Assembly: GCF_000015265.1 (NCBI RefSeq)
Contig: NC_008699.1
Span: 3,720,001-3,784,000, forward strand
Source of the DNA: Nocardioides sp. JS614
GTDB taxonomy: Bacteria; Actinomycetota; Actinomycetes; Propionibacteriales; Nocardioidaceae
Reading direction: 5' to 3'
Length of the DNA stretch: 64,000 nucleotides
Numbering within the stretch: position 1 is the stretch's first letter; every line of letters starts with the position of its first letter. The notes beneath the pieces are model-generated. The model was given only the letters and a program-made list of their open reading frames with translations. It did not search any database and was not told the DNA's origin. The position numbers and the translations under genes are program-made. Below, piece after piece: positions 16,942 through 25,400 of this stretch.

Positions 16942-18594
16942 ATGACCTCCGCCGATGTGAGCAGCCTGCTCCGGACCGCCCGTGCCTGGGTGGCCGACGA
17001 CCCCGACGACCAGACCCGTGCCGAGCTCGAGGCGGTGATCGCGGAGGTGGAGTCGGGCGGTCCCGCCGACGACCTGCGCGACCGCTTCGCCGGGACCCTC
17101 GAGTTCGGCACCGCCGGGCTGCGTGGCGCGCTCGGCGCGGGTTCCAACCGGATGAACCGGGTCGTGGTGATCCGCGCCGCGGCCGGGCTCGCGGCGTACC
17201 TCAAGGACACCGGCACCGAGCGCGGCTCCGTGGTGATCGGGTACGACGCGCGGCACAACTCCGACGTCTTCGCGCGCGACACCGCGGAGGTGATGACGGG
17301 CGCCGGGCTGACCGCCTACCTCCTGCCGCGGCCGCTGCCGACGCCGCTGCTGGCCTACGCGATCCGCGAGCTCGGCTGCGCCGCGGGCGTGATGGTGACG
17401 GCGAGCCACAACCCGCCGCAGGACAACGGCTACAAGGTCTACCTCGGCGACGGCAGCCAGATCGTCCCGCCCGCCGACGCCGAGATCGCGGCGCGGATCG
17501 CGGCGGTCGGCGCGGTGGCCGACGTCCCGCGCGGGAGCGGCGGCACCGTGCTCGAGGAGGAGATCGTCGACCGCTACCTCGACACCGTGGCGGGGCTCGC
17601 CGAGGACGGCCCGCGCGACCTGTCGGTCGTCTACACCCCGCTGCACGGCGTGGGCGGTACGACGGTCCAGCGGGTGCTCGAGGCCGCAGGCTTCTCCGAG
17701 CCCGCGGTCGTCGTCCAGCAGGAGCTGCCCGACGCCGACTTCCCGACCGTCGCGTTCCCGAACCCCGAGGAGCCGGGCGCGATGGACCTGGCGATGGAGC
17801 TGGCCCGGGCGCGCGGTGCGGACCTGGTCGTCGCGAACGACCCGGACGCGGACCGGTGCGCGGCGGCCGTGCCCGGCCCGCACAGCTGGCGGATGCTGCG
17901 CGGCGACGAGGTCGGGGCGCTGCTCGCCCACGCGCTGCTGAGCCGCGGCAAGCAGGGCACCTACGCCACCAGCATCGTGTCGTCGAGCCTGCTCGGGAAG
18001 ATGGCGAGGGCGGCCGGCCGGCCCTACGCCGAGACCCTGACCGGCTTCAAGTGGATCGGCCGGGTCGAGGGGCTCGCGTTCGGCTACGAGGAGGCGCTCG
18101 GCTACTGCGTCGACCCCGAGCACGTGAAGGACAAGGACGGCGTCTCCGCCCTGCTGCTGCTCTGCGAGCTCGCGGCCGCCGCGAAGGCCGAGGGCCGCGG
18201 GCTGGTGGACCTGCTCGACGACCTGGCCGTCGAGCACGGCCTGCACGCGACCGACCAGCTCTCGGTACGGGTCTCCGACCTCGGCGAGATCGCCGCGGCG
18301 ATGGCCCGGCTGCGGGCGACCCCGCCCGCCGCGCTCGGCGGGCTCGCCGTCGAGCGCGCGGAAGACCTGTCGACCGGCAGCGCGGACCTGCCGCCGACCG
18401 AGGGGCTGCGCTACCTGCTGGCCGACGGCGCGCGCGTCGTGGTGCGCCCGAGCGGCACCGAGCCGAAGCTGAAGTGCTACCTCGAGGTCGTGGTGCCCGT
18501 CGACGCCGAAGGCGGAGTGGATGCGGCCCGGATCGCTGCCGCCGGCCGGCTCGACGCGCTGCGTGACGGCATCAAGCAGGCTGCCGGCATCTAG
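16942..18594 (+). CDS. Phospho-sugar mutase (phosphoglucomutase/phosphomannomutase/phosphopentomutase family)
   Basis: A 550-residue alpha-D-phosphohexomutase superfamily enzyme. It has FGTAGLRG near residue 54, the phosphoserine loop TASHNPPQDNGYKVY near 153, the metal site NDPDADRCA near 298, the sugar-binding GYEEALGYC and the phosphate-binding RPSGTEPKLKCY near the C-terminus. Among salvage genes (PNP upstream, deoC downstream) a phosphopentomutase activity on ribose/deoxyribose-1-phosphate is plausible, but the sequence family covers several sugars. It overlaps the convergent membrane-protein gene by four bases. Confidence 0.88.
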   Translation: MTSADVSSLLRTARAWVADDPDDQTRAELEAVIAEVESGGPADDLRDRFAGTLEFGTAGLRGALGAGSNRMNRVVVIRAAAGLAAYLKDTGTERGSVVIGYDARHNSDVFARDTAEVMTGAGLTAYLLPRPLPTPLLAYAIRELGCAAGVMVTASHNPPQDNGYKVYLGDGSQIVPPADAEIAARIAAVGAVADVPRGSGGTVLEEEIVDRYLDTVAGLAEDGPRDLSVVYTPLHGVGGTTVQRVLEAAGFSEPAVVVQQELPDADFPTVAFPNPEEPGAMDLAMELARARGADLVVANDPDADRCAAAVPGPHSWRMLRGDEVGALLAHALLSRGKQGTYATSIVSSSLLGKMARAAGRPYAETLTGFKWIGRVEGLAFGYEEALGYCVDPEHVKDKDGVSALLLLCELAAAAKAEGRGLVDLLDDLAVEHGLHATDQLSVRVSDLGEIAAAMARLRATPPAALGGLAVERAEDLSTGSADLPPTEGLRYLLADGARVVVRPSGTEPKLKCYLEVVVPVDAEGGVDAARIAAAGRLDALRDGIKQAAGI

Positions 18595-19166
18595 ACCACC
18601 AGGGCGACCACCAGGGCCGCCACCAGCACGACCACGCCGGCGATCTCGGGCCAGGCGAGGGTACGGCGTACCTCCCCGGCGTCGTGGTGCAGCTCCCGGG
18701 CCTCGCGGGAGAGGTGGGTGATCCGCTCCTCGACGAACACCTGGTAGGTGTCCATCGCGGTCGGGGCCGGGCGGTTGCGAGCAGCACCAGCACGGTTGCG
18801 CAGGGTCTGGCGGGCGGTGTAGCCGACCACCGGGGAGGTGTAGCGCTTGTCCGCCGCGACCACGGCGAGCACCTGACCGACCACCACCTTCGTGATCGAG
18901 GCGAGGGGGACGTGGTCGGTGTGAAGCATGCCCCGCATCACCAGGTCGTCGCGGCCGGCCCACAGTGCCGGGCGCAGCAGCGCCACCCAGACGAGCAGTG
19001 CCCCGAGCAGCGCCGCGACGGCGACGACGGGCGCGTGCTCACCGCCCCAGGAGGCGATCGCGAGCGCCAGCACGATGCCCGCGCAGACCAGCCCGAGGTA
19101 GCCGCTGATCCGCCCGTTCGTCGCGTGGAAACGCTCCACGACGGCGTCGGGGCTGGGGTCGGTCAT
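18591..19166 (-). CDS. Conserved membrane protein, possible bPH-like domain
   Basis: About 191 residues. Two hydrophobic helices lie near residues 20-40 and 45-70 (GLVCAGIVLALAIASWG and PVVAVAALLGALLVWVALL). A soluble segment with a PH-like strand pattern follows (DDLVMRGMLHTDHVPLASI, then VGYTARQTLRNR), and a C-terminal helix (IAGVVVLVAALVVALVV) ends at the stop. I recognise no catalytic motif. The ATG at 19166 has GGGAGAG eight bases upstream and is preferred; an ATG at 19193 is in frame. It is divergent from deoC, and the two promoters must overlap within about 50 bp. Confidence 0.65.
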   Translation of the reverse strand: MTDPSPDAVVERFHATNGRISGYLGLVCAGIVLALAIASWGGEHAPVVAVAALLGALLVWVALLRPALWAGRDDLVMRGMLHTDHVPLASITKVVVGQVLAVVAADKRYTSPVVGYTARQTLRNRAGAARNRPAPTAMDTYQVFVEERITHLSREARELHHDAGEVRRTLAWPEIAGVVVLVAALVVALVV

Positions 19167-19207
19167 GAGGGCACTCTCCCGGTTGTGGTCCATGGCGCCG
19201 ACAACCC

Positions 19208-19213
19208 TATGCT
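19208..19213 (+). promoter_or_regulatory. Putative leaderless -10 element of deoC (TATGCT)
   Basis: TATGCT followed by six bases and GTG at 19220. On the opposite strand TAGGGT overlaps the same bases (19204-19209), so a divergent promoter for the membrane-protein gene may share this site. Confidence 0.5.
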
Positions 19214-19219
19214 GGGTCG

Positions 19220-20194
19220 GTGAGCAGCACCCCCACCATCCTCGACCCCGCGTTCGAGGACGTCACCCGGTCGGAGGCGTCCCTGAGGAGGTTCCTCCAC
19301 GGCCTGCCGGGCGTCGACCAGGTCGGCGCCGAGGCCCGCGCCGCCGGGCTCGCGACGCGGTCGATCAAGACCAGCGCCAAGGAGTTCGCCCTCGACCTCG
19401 CGATCCGGATGGTCGACCTGACCACCCTGGAGGGCCAGGACACCCCCGGCAAGGTCCGGGCCTTGTCCGCGAAGGCGATGCGCCCCGACCCCTCCGACCC
19501 GACCTGCCCGGCGACCGCCGCCGTCTGCGTCTACCCCGACATGGTCGGCATCGCGAAGCAGGCGCTCGGCACCAGCGGCGTGCACGTCGCCGCGGTCGCG
19601 ACGGCGTTCCCCAGCGGCCGCGCCGCCCTCGACATCAAGCTCGCCGACGTCCGCGACGCGGTCGACGCCGGCGCCGACGAGATCGACATGGTCATCGACC
19701 GGGGCGCGTTCCTCGCCGGGCGCTACCAACACGTGTACGACGAGATCGTCGCCGTCCGCGAGGCGTGCCGCCGAGAGAACGGCGAGGGCGCCCATCTCAA
19801 GGTGATCTTCGAGACCGGCGAGCTGCAGACCTACGACAACGTCCGCCGCGCGAGCTGGCTGGCGATGATGGCCGGCGCGCACTTCATCAAGACCTCGACC
19901 GGCAAGGTCCAGCCGGCCGCCACCCTGCCGGTGACGCTGGTGATGCTCCAGGCCGTCCGCGACTTCCGCGGGGCCACCGGGCGGATGGTCGGCGTCAAGC
20001 CGGCCGGCGGCATCCGCACCGCCAAGGACGCCATCAAGTACCTCGTGATGGTCAACGAGGTCGCCGGTGAGGACTGGCTCGACCCCGACTGGTTCCGCTT
20101 CGGCGCCTCCACGCTGCTGAACGACCTGCTCATGCAGCGCACCAAGATGAAGACCGGCCGCTACTCCGGTCCCGACTACTTCACGCTGGACTGA
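19220..20194 (+). CDS. deoC: Deoxyribose-phosphate aldolase
   Basis: A 324-residue class I aldolase that splits 2-deoxyribose-5-phosphate into glyceraldehyde-3-phosphate and acetaldehyde. Visible are the DLTTLEGQDTPGKV opening, VCVYPDMV, AVATAFPSG, DEIDMVIDRGAFL and, most telling, FIKTSTGKVQPAAT with the Schiff-base Lys. GVKPAGGIRTAKDAIKY carries the second conserved Lys. It is longer than E. coli DeoC because of an N-terminal extension common in actinobacteria. Two aldehyde dehydrogenase-like genes follow directly, suited to oxidising the acetaldehyde released. Confidence 0.96.
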   Translation: MSSTPTILDPAFEDVTRSEASLRRFLHGLPGVDQVGAEARAAGLATRSIKTSAKEFALDLAIRMVDLTTLEGQDTPGKVRALSAKAMRPDPSDPTCPATAAVCVYPDMVGIAKQALGTSGVHVAAVATAFPSGRAALDIKLADVRDAVDAGADEIDMVIDRGAFLAGRYQHVYDEIVAVREACRRENGEGAHLKVIFETGELQTYDNVRRASWLAMMAGAHFIKTSTGKVQPAATLPVTLVMLQAVRDFRGATGRMVGVKPAGGIRTAKDAIKYLVMVNEVAGEDWLDPDWFRFGASTLLNDLLMQRTKMKTGRYSGPDYFTLD

Positions 20195-20199
20195 TCCCG

Positions 20200-21654
20200 A
20201 TGCCTTCGCTCTTTGAGTACGCCCCCGCACCCGAGTCGCGCGCCGTGGTCGACATCAAGCCGTCGTACGGCCTGTTCGTCAACGGTGCTTTCGTCGACGG
20301 CCACGGCGCGTCGTTCAAGACGATCAGCCCCGCGACCGAGGAGGTGCTCGCCGAGATCTCCGAGGCCGACGAGTCCGACGTCGATGCGGCGGTGAAGGCC
20401 GCGCGTACCGCCTACGACAAGGTCTGGTCGCGGATGCCCGGCCGCGAGCGCGCCAAGTACCTCTACCGGATCGCCCGGATCATCCAGGAGCGCAGCCGTG
20501 AGCTCGCCGTGCTGGAGTCGCTCGACAACGGCAAGCCGATCAAGGAGTCGCGCGACGTCGACGTGCCGATCGCGGCGGCGCACTTCTTCTACTACGCCGG
20601 CTGGGCGGACAAGCTCGAGTACGCGGGCCACGGCCGGGATCCGCAGCCGCTGGGCGTCGCCGCCCAGGTGATCCCGTGGAACTTCCCGCTGCTGATGCTG
20701 TCGTGGAAGATCGCGCCGGCGCTGGCCTGCGGCAACACCGTGGTGCTCAAGCCCGCGGAGACCACGCCGCTCAGCGCGCTGCTGTTCGCCGAGATCTGCC
20801 AGCAGGCCGACCTGCCGCCGGGCGTGGTCAACATCGTCACCGGAGCCGGCGGCACCGGCCAGGCGCTCGTCGGCCACCCCGGGGTCGACAAGGTCGCGTT
20901 CACCGGCTCGACCGAGGTCGGCAAGGCGATCGCCCGGTCGGTCGCCGGCACCAGCAAGCGGGTCACCCTCGAGCTCGGCGGCAAGGCCGCCAACATCGTC
21001 TTCGACGACGCGCCGATCGACCAGGCCGTCGAGGGCATCGTCGACGGGATCTTCTTCAACCAGGGCCACGTCTGCTGCGCGGGCTCCCGGCTGCTGGTCC
21101 AGGAGAGCATCGCCGAGGACCTGCTCGAGCGGCTCAAGGCACGGATGTCCACGCTGCGCATGGGCGACCCGCTCGACAAGAACACCGACATCGGCGCGAT
21201 CAACTCCGGCGAGCAGCTCAAGCGGATCCGCGAGCTCTCCGAGGTCGGCGACGCCGAGGGTGCCGAGCGCTGGGAGGTCGCCTGCGACCTGCCCACCAAG
21301 GGGTTCTGGTTCCCGCCGACCATCTTCACCGGCGTCTCCCAGGCCCACCGGATCGCCCGCGAGGAGATCTTCGGCCCGGTGCTGTCGGTGCTGACCTTCC
21401 GCACCCCGGCCGAGGCGCTCGAGAAGGCCAACAACACGCCGTACGGCCTGTCCGCGGGCGTGTGGACCGACAAGGGCTCGCTGATCCTCAAGATGGCCGC
21501 CTCGCTGCGCGCCGGCGTGGTCTGGGCCAACACGTTCAACAAGTTCGACCCGACCAGCCCGTTCGGTGGCTACAAGGAGTCGGGCTACGGCCGCGAGGGC
21601 GGCCGCCACGGGCTGGAGGCGTACCTAAGATCACCCCACGAAGGCGCGCGATGA
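20200..21654 (+). CDS. Aldehyde dehydrogenase, catalytic
   Basis: A 484-residue NAD(P)-dependent aldehyde dehydrogenase. Motifs in order: QVIPWNFPLLMLSWKIAPAL (cofactor Asn), KPAETTPLSALL, the Rossmann FTGSTEVGKAI, the general base in VTLELGGKAANIV, and the catalytic Cys in FFNQGHVCCAGSR. EEIFGPVL and NTPYGLSAGVWT are in the C-terminal half. It starts five bases after deoC, so it is probably co-transcribed and oxidises the acetaldehyde made by DeoC. The C-terminal tail (SPHEGAR) is short and poorly conserved, and a small GC hairpin begins inside the last codons. Confidence 0.93.
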   Translation: MPSLFEYAPAPESRAVVDIKPSYGLFVNGAFVDGHGASFKTISPATEEVLAEISEADESDVDAAVKAARTAYDKVWSRMPGRERAKYLYRIARIIQERSRELAVLESLDNGKPIKESRDVDVPIAAAHFFYYAGWADKLEYAGHGRDPQPLGVAAQVIPWNFPLLMLSWKIAPALACGNTVVLKPAETTPLSALLFAEICQQADLPPGVVNIVTGAGGTGQALVGHPGVDKVAFTGSTEVGKAIARSVAGTSKRVTLELGGKAANIVFDDAPIDQAVEGIVDGIFFNQGHVCCAGSRLLVQESIAEDLLERLKARMSTLRMGDPLDKNTDIGAINSGEQLKRIRELSEVGDAEGAERWEVACDLPTKGFWFPPTIFTGVSQAHRIAREEIFGPVLSVLTFRTPAEALEKANNTPYGLSAGVWTDKGSLILKMAASLRAGVVWANTFNKFDPTSPFGGYKESGYGREGGRHGLEAYLRSPHEGAR

Positions 21655-21676
21655 GGGCGCTTCGCGCCGAGCGCGC
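21644..21676 (+). repeat. GC hairpin at the end of the catalytic aldehyde dehydrogenase gene
   Basis: Outer arms GCGCGC (21644-21649 and 21671-21676) and inner stem GGCGC-TTC-GCGCC (21656-21668), separated by asymmetric loops. There is no U-tract. It could slow transcription or protect RNA between the two aldehyde dehydrogenase-like genes; this is only a structural guess. Confidence 0.4.
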
Positions 21677-21706
21677 ACGCTTCCGCGGGGACCCCGATTG
21701 CCACGT

Positions 21707-21711
21707 GAGGA
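21707..21711 (+). promoter_or_regulatory. SD (GAGGA) deciding the GTG start at 21719
   Basis: GAGGA lies seven bases before GTG at 21719, which makes this start more likely than the ATG at 21698, which has no SD. Confidence 0.65.
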
Positions 21712-21718
21712 TGTAGCG

Positions 21719-22588
21719 GTGAACAGGATCGACGTCCGCAAGACCTACAAGCTCTACATCGGGGGCGCGTTCCCACGCTCGGAGTCGGGCTACTCCTACG
21801 AGGTCTTGGACAGCAAGGGGAAGTTCGTGGCCAACGCCGCCCTCGCCTCCCGCAAGGACGCCCGCGACGCCGTCGCCGCGGCCCGCAAGGCCTTCGGCGG
21901 CTGGTCCGGGCGCACGGCGTACAACCGGGCCCAGATCCTCTACCGGATCGCCGAGGTCATGGAGGACCGCCGCCCGCAGTTCGTGCAGGTCGTCAGCCAG
22001 TCCGAGGGCCTCTCGGCCGCCAAGGCCGGCGGGGTCGTCGACGAGGCGATCGACCGCCTGGTCTGGTACGCCGGCTGGGCGGACAAGATCACCCAGGTCG
22101 TCGGCAACGCCAACCCGGTGGCCGGGCCGTACTTCAACCTCTCGACCCCCGAGCCCACCGGCGTCGTCGCGGTGCTCGCCCCGCAGGCGTCCTCGCTGCT
22201 CGGCCTGGTCAGCGTGGTGGCGCCGGTCATCGTGACCGGCAACACGACCGTGGTCGTCTCCTCCTACGAGCGGCCGCTGCCGGCCGTGACGTTCGCGGAG
22301 GTGCTCGCGACCTCCGACGTGCCCGGCGGCGTGGTCAACCTGCTGACCGGTTCGGCGGCGACCGTCGGCCCGTGGCTGGCCGCGCACATGGACGTGAACG
22401 CGATCGACCTGACCGGCATCGCCGGCGACACCGCACTGGCGACCGACCTCGAGGTCGCCGCGGCCGACAACCTCAAGCGGGTACGCCGGGCGCCGGCCGC
22501 CGAGCCGGACTGGTCGCCGGACCCGGGCCTCGAGCCGATGACGGCATTCCTCGAGACCAAGACCGTCTGGCACCCGATCGGGGTATGA
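21719..22588 (+). CDS. Truncated, probably non-catalytic aldehyde dehydrogenase family protein
   Basis: A 289-residue protein that aligns only with the N-terminal, cofactor-binding half of aldehyde dehydrogenases: YKLYIGGAFPRSESGYSYE, AAARKAFGGWSGRTAYNRAQILYRIAE, EPTGVVAVLAPQASSLLGL, VPGGVVNLLTG. The pattern then breaks off where the LELGGK glutamate and the catalytic Cys should be, and a short tail ends at WHPIGV. It therefore lacks both catalytic residues. It may be a structural partner of the complete enzyme encoded 64 bp upstream. I see no frameshift, so it looks like an established truncated form rather than fresh decay. Confidence 0.82.
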   Translation: MNRIDVRKTYKLYIGGAFPRSESGYSYEVLDSKGKFVANAALASRKDARDAVAAARKAFGGWSGRTAYNRAQILYRIAEVMEDRRPQFVQVVSQSEGLSAAKAGGVVDEAIDRLVWYAGWADKITQVVGNANPVAGPYFNLSTPEPTGVVAVLAPQASSLLGLVSVVAPVIVTGNTTVVVSSYERPLPAVTFAEVLATSDVPGGVVNLLTGSAATVGPWLAAHMDVNAIDLTGIAGDTALATDLEVAAADNLKRVRRAPAAEPDWSPDPGLEPMTAFLETKTVWHPIGV

Positions 22589-22595
22589 CCTGCCG

Positions 22596-23207
22596 GTGCG
22601 CGCGCGTGTGATCGTCCTCGCCGGGCCCTCGGGCGCCGGCAAGTCCCGCCTCGCCGAGCGGGTCGGCCTGCCGGTCCTCCGGCTCGACGACTTCTACAAG
22701 AACGGCGACGACCCGACCCTCCCGCGGATCGCCGAGGGCGCCAACGCCGGCCTGGTGGACTGGGACGACCCGCGGTCGTGGTGGCTCGAGGACGCGCTCG
22801 CCGCGCTGGACACCCTCTGCCGGGAGGGCAGCGCCGAGGTGCCGGTCTACGACATCGCGCGGGACGGGCGCTGCGGGGTGCAGACCCTCGACCTCGACGG
22901 CGCCGAGCTGTTCGTGGCCGAGGGCATCTTCGCCCAGGAGGTCGTGCCGCACGTGACTGACACGGGCCAGCTGGCGGCGGCGTACTGCGTGCGCCAGCAC
23001 CCGGCCGTCACCTTCTGGCGCCGGCTGACCCGGGACCTGCGCGAACGCCGCAAGCCGCCGCTGGTGCTGGTCCGGCGCGGCTTCGCGCTGATGCGCGACC
23101 AGCGCCGCGTCGTCGCGCACGCGGTCGCGAAGGGCTGCGAGCCGGTCACGCCCGAGCAGGGCCTCGCCGCGGTCACCGCCCTGATCGGGAAGGGCGCGCT
23201 GCGGTGA
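22596..23207 (+). CDS. Uridine kinase-like P-loop kinase
   Basis: A 203-residue P-loop NTPase. Walker A GPSGAGKSRLAERVG is at residues 10-24, the LRLDDFYKNGDDPTLP segment is typical of uridine kinase/PRK family enzymes, and DWDDPRSWW matches the nucleoside-binding DHPxA(F/W) region. VAEGIFA is the Walker B-like strand and RRLTRDLRERRKPP a likely lid. It fits the salvage setting, converting uridine/cytidine to monophosphates, but the specificity is inferred. It starts eight bases after the truncated aldehyde dehydrogenase and overlaps the next gene by four bases (GTGA). Confidence 0.8.
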   Translation: MRARVIVLAGPSGAGKSRLAERVGLPVLRLDDFYKNGDDPTLPRIAEGANAGLVDWDDPRSWWLEDALAALDTLCREGSAEVPVYDIARDGRCGVQTLDLDGAELFVAEGIFAQEVVPHVTDTGQLAAAYCVRQHPAVTFWRRLTRDLRERRKPPLVLVRRGFALMRDQRRVVAHAVAKGCEPVTPEQGLAAVTALIGKGALR

Positions 23208-23752
23208 GCGAGGACTGGCCGGAGCGGGTGTTCCGCGAGCGCCTGGTCCAGCCCGACCGGGTCTCCTGCGGCGCGACCGTCCTGGTCGTCGCGCGGATGA
23301 TCCTCGACCACGGGTACGGCGAGTACATCGGCGCCGCCCCGTCCGTGCCGGACCGGTTCCGCGAGGAGGTGCTGGCGATGCACCGCCGGGTGACGGCGCC
23401 GGTGGACCGCGGCCGGCTGCAGCTGCCGTGGCCGCGGGCGCTCGGGACCCCGCCGTGGGCGGTCGCCCGCCAGCTCGGCGACCGGGACGTCCGGTGGATC
23501 CGCACCTCGCCGGCCACCGGGTACGACGCCATCGCCGCCGCGACCCGCGAGCACCAGCCGGTCCCCGTGTACGTCGGGAGTCGCTGGCTGCCCCGGCACG
23601 TGGTGCTCGCCCTCGGCGAGCACGAGGGCGCGCTGCGCTTCTTCGAGCCGGCGCGCGGGCGCCTGGTGGACGTCTCGCGCACCGAGTTCGCGTCGGCCCG
23701 GCTGGGCCTGGCCGGCTGGGACCACGCCTGGTGGGCGGTCCTGCCCGACTGA
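23204..23752 (+). CDS. Papain/C39-like fold protein of unknown function
   Basis: A 182-residue protein. The segment VQPDRVSCGATVLVVARMIL looks like the active-site Cys helix of C39/papain-like peptidases (Q-x-x-x-x-CGA). WLPRHVVLALGEHEGALRFFEP resembles the His strand followed by an acidic residue. A Gln-Cys-His-Glu set is therefore present in the expected order. No signal peptide or membrane segment is visible. It is coupled to the uridine kinase-like gene by a GTGA overlap and its stop lies one base from the convergent adenosine deaminase stop. The enzymatic function is unproven. Confidence 0.6.
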   Translation: MSEDWPERVFRERLVQPDRVSCGATVLVVARMILDHGYGEYIGAAPSVPDRFREEVLAMHRRVTAPVDRGRLQLPWPRALGTPPWAVARQLGDRDVRWIRTSPATGYDAIAAATREHQPVPVYVGSRWLPRHVVLALGEHEGALRFFEPARGRLVDVSRTEFASARLGLAGWDHAWWAVLPD

Positions 23753-23753
23753 A

Positions 23754-24875
23754 TCACGCGTGCTCGGCCTTGAGCACGGCGTACTCCGGCTTGATCACAT
23801 CGGTGATCAGCGCCAGCCGCTCGTCGAAGGGCAGGAACGCCGACTTCATCGCGTTGATCGTGAACCACTCCAGGTCCTTCAACCCGTAGCCGAACGCCTC
23901 GACCAACGACCACAGCTCGTGGGTCACGGAGGTGCGGCTCATCAGCCGGTTGTCGGTGTTCACCGTCACCCGGAAGCCGAGCCGCTTCAGCAGCCCGATC
24001 GGGTGCTCGGCGATCGAGGTGGCCGCGCCGGTCTGCACGTTCGACCAGGGGCACATCTCCAGCGGGATCCGCTTGTCGCGGACGTACGCCGCCAGCAGGC
24101 CGAGGCTCACGGCCCCGTCCTCGGCGACCGTGATGTCGTCGATGATCCGGACGCCGTGCCCGAGCCGGTCGGCGCCACACCACTGGATGGCCTGCCAGAT
24201 CGACGGCAGCCCGAAGCCCTCGCCGGCGTGGATCGTGAAGTGGGCGTTCTCCCGCTGCAGGTACTCGAACGCGTCCAGGTGGCGGGTGGGGGGATAGCCG
24301 GCCTCGGCACCGGCGATGTCGAAGCCGGCGACGCCGCGATCGCGCCACGCGACCGCGAGGTGGGCGATCTCCATCGACCGAGCCTGGTGCCGCATCGCGG
24401 TGAGCAGCTGGCGGACGACGATCCGCCCGCCGGCCGCCTCCACGCCCTGGTCGAAGCCCTCCTGGACCGCCGCGACGACCTCGTCGAGGCTCAGCCCCTG
24501 GACCACGTGCTGCTCGGGCGCGTAGCGGACCTCGGCGTACACCACGCCGTCGGCGACCAGGTCCTCCACGCACTCCCGCGCCACCCGGGTCAGCGCCGAG
24601 GCCGTCTGCATCACCGAGACCGTGTGGTCGAAGGTCTCCAGGTAGCGCTCCAGCGAGCCGGAGTCGGCGGCCTCCGCGAACCAGCGGCCGAGCGACTCGG
24701 CGGACAGGTCGCCCTCCACGGCCGGCAGCTGGTGCCCGATCTCCGCTGCGAGCTCGATGATCGACTGGGGCCGCAGCCCGCCGTCCAGGTGGTCGTGCAG
24801 CAGCGCCTTCGGCGCCCGCTGCACCTGGTCGAGGGTCGGGGACGGGTTCGGGGACGGGCTCGGCGACACGGTCAT
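23754..24875 (-). CDS. add: Adenosine deaminase
   Basis: A 373-residue zinc enzyme converting adenosine/deoxyadenosine to inosine/deoxyinosine. It has the first metal pair in LLHDHLDGGLRPQSI, the catalytic FTIHAGEGFG, RLGHGVRIIDD, PLEMCPWSNVQTGA and VTVNTDNRLMSRTSVTHE with the metal Asp. Product inosine is the substrate of the PNP gene in this region. Start ATG at 24875 has GAAAGGA seven bases upstream, so this transcript is leadered. A proline/serine-rich N-terminus (SPSPSPNPSPTL) precedes the catalytic domain and is unusual but looks unstructured. Confidence 0.95.
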   Translation of the reverse strand: MTVSPSPSPNPSPTLDQVQRAPKALLHDHLDGGLRPQSIIELAAEIGHQLPAVEGDLSAESLGRWFAEAADSGSLERYLETFDHTVSVMQTASALTRVARECVEDLVADGVVYAEVRYAPEQHVVQGLSLDEVVAAVQEGFDQGVEAAGGRIVVRQLLTAMRHQARSMEIAHLAVAWRDRGVAGFDIAGAEAGYPPTRHLDAFEYLQRENAHFTIHAGEGFGLPSIWQAIQWCGADRLGHGVRIIDDITVAEDGAVSLGLLAAYVRDKRIPLEMCPWSNVQTGAATSIAEHPIGLLKRLGFRVTVNTDNRLMSRTSVTHELWSLVEAFGYGLKDLEWFTINAMKSAFLPFDERLALITDVIKPEYAVLKAEHA

Positions 24876-24928
24876 GCCGCGATCCTTTCACCTCTGGGCC
24901 CCGGTCCGCGCCGACTGCGGCGGACCGG

Positions 24929-24934
24929 TAGGTT
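24929..24934 (+). promoter_or_regulatory. Putative leaderless -10 element of the MaoC-like gene (TAGGTT)
   Basis: TAGGTT, six bases, then ATG at 24941, with no SD in between. It faces the divergent adenosine deaminase gene 54 bp away. Confidence 0.5.
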
Positions 24935-24940
24935 CCCGGC

Positions 24941-25393
24941 ATGCGCGTCTTCACGACCCTGGAACAGGTCGCCGCCGCGAGCGGCGAGGAGCTGGGCACC
25001 TCCGAGTGGCTCCCGATCGAGCAGGACCGGGTGGACCGGTTCGCCGAGGCCACCGGGGACCACCAGTGGATCCACGTCGACGTCGAGCGGGCGGCCACCG
25101 GGCCGTTCGGCGGCACCATCGCCCATGGCTACCTCACGCTGTCGCTGGTGCCGTTCCTGGGCAGCCAGGTGTTCTCGCTGGAGACCCCCGGGGCCAAGCT
25201 GAACTACGGCGTCAACAAGGTCCGCTTCCCCAACCCCGTCCGGGTCGGCAAGCGGGTCCGGGCGCACGTGACGCTCGCTGAGGTCGCCGAGATCCCGGCC
25301 GGCCAGCAGCTCACGCTGCGCTACACCGTCGAGATCGAGGGCGAGGCCAAGCCCGCCTGCGTCGCCGAGACCGTCGTCCTGCTCCTCCCCTGA
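24941..25393 (+). CDS. MaoC family (R)-hydratase
   Basis: A 150-residue hot-dog-fold hydratase. The catalytic signature is intact: FAEATGDHQWIHVDVERA contains the Asp and His dyad (D-H-Q-W-I-H), and FGGTIAHGYLTLSLVPFL is the typical helix that follows. Family members hydrate (R)-specific enoyl-CoA. GVNKVRFPNPVRVGKRVRA matches the second half of the domain. It sits alone on the plus strand between two minus-strand salvage genes and ends seven bases from the convergent deoA stop. The physiological substrate is unknown. Confidence 0.9.
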   Translation: MRVFTTLEQVAAASGEELGTSEWLPIEQDRVDRFAEATGDHQWIHVDVERAATGPFGGTIAHGYLTLSLVPFLGSQVFSLETPGAKLNYGVNKVRFPNPVRVGKRVRAHVTLAEVAEIPAGQQLTLRYTVEIEGEAKPACVAETVVLLLP

Positions 25394-25400
25394 CCCCGGG

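Noticed and set aside
21698..21718. ATG at 21698 as start of the short aldehyde dehydrogenase
   Set aside because: It lacks an SD, whereas GTG at 21719 has GAGGA seven bases upstream and begins right at the conserved N-terminal block.
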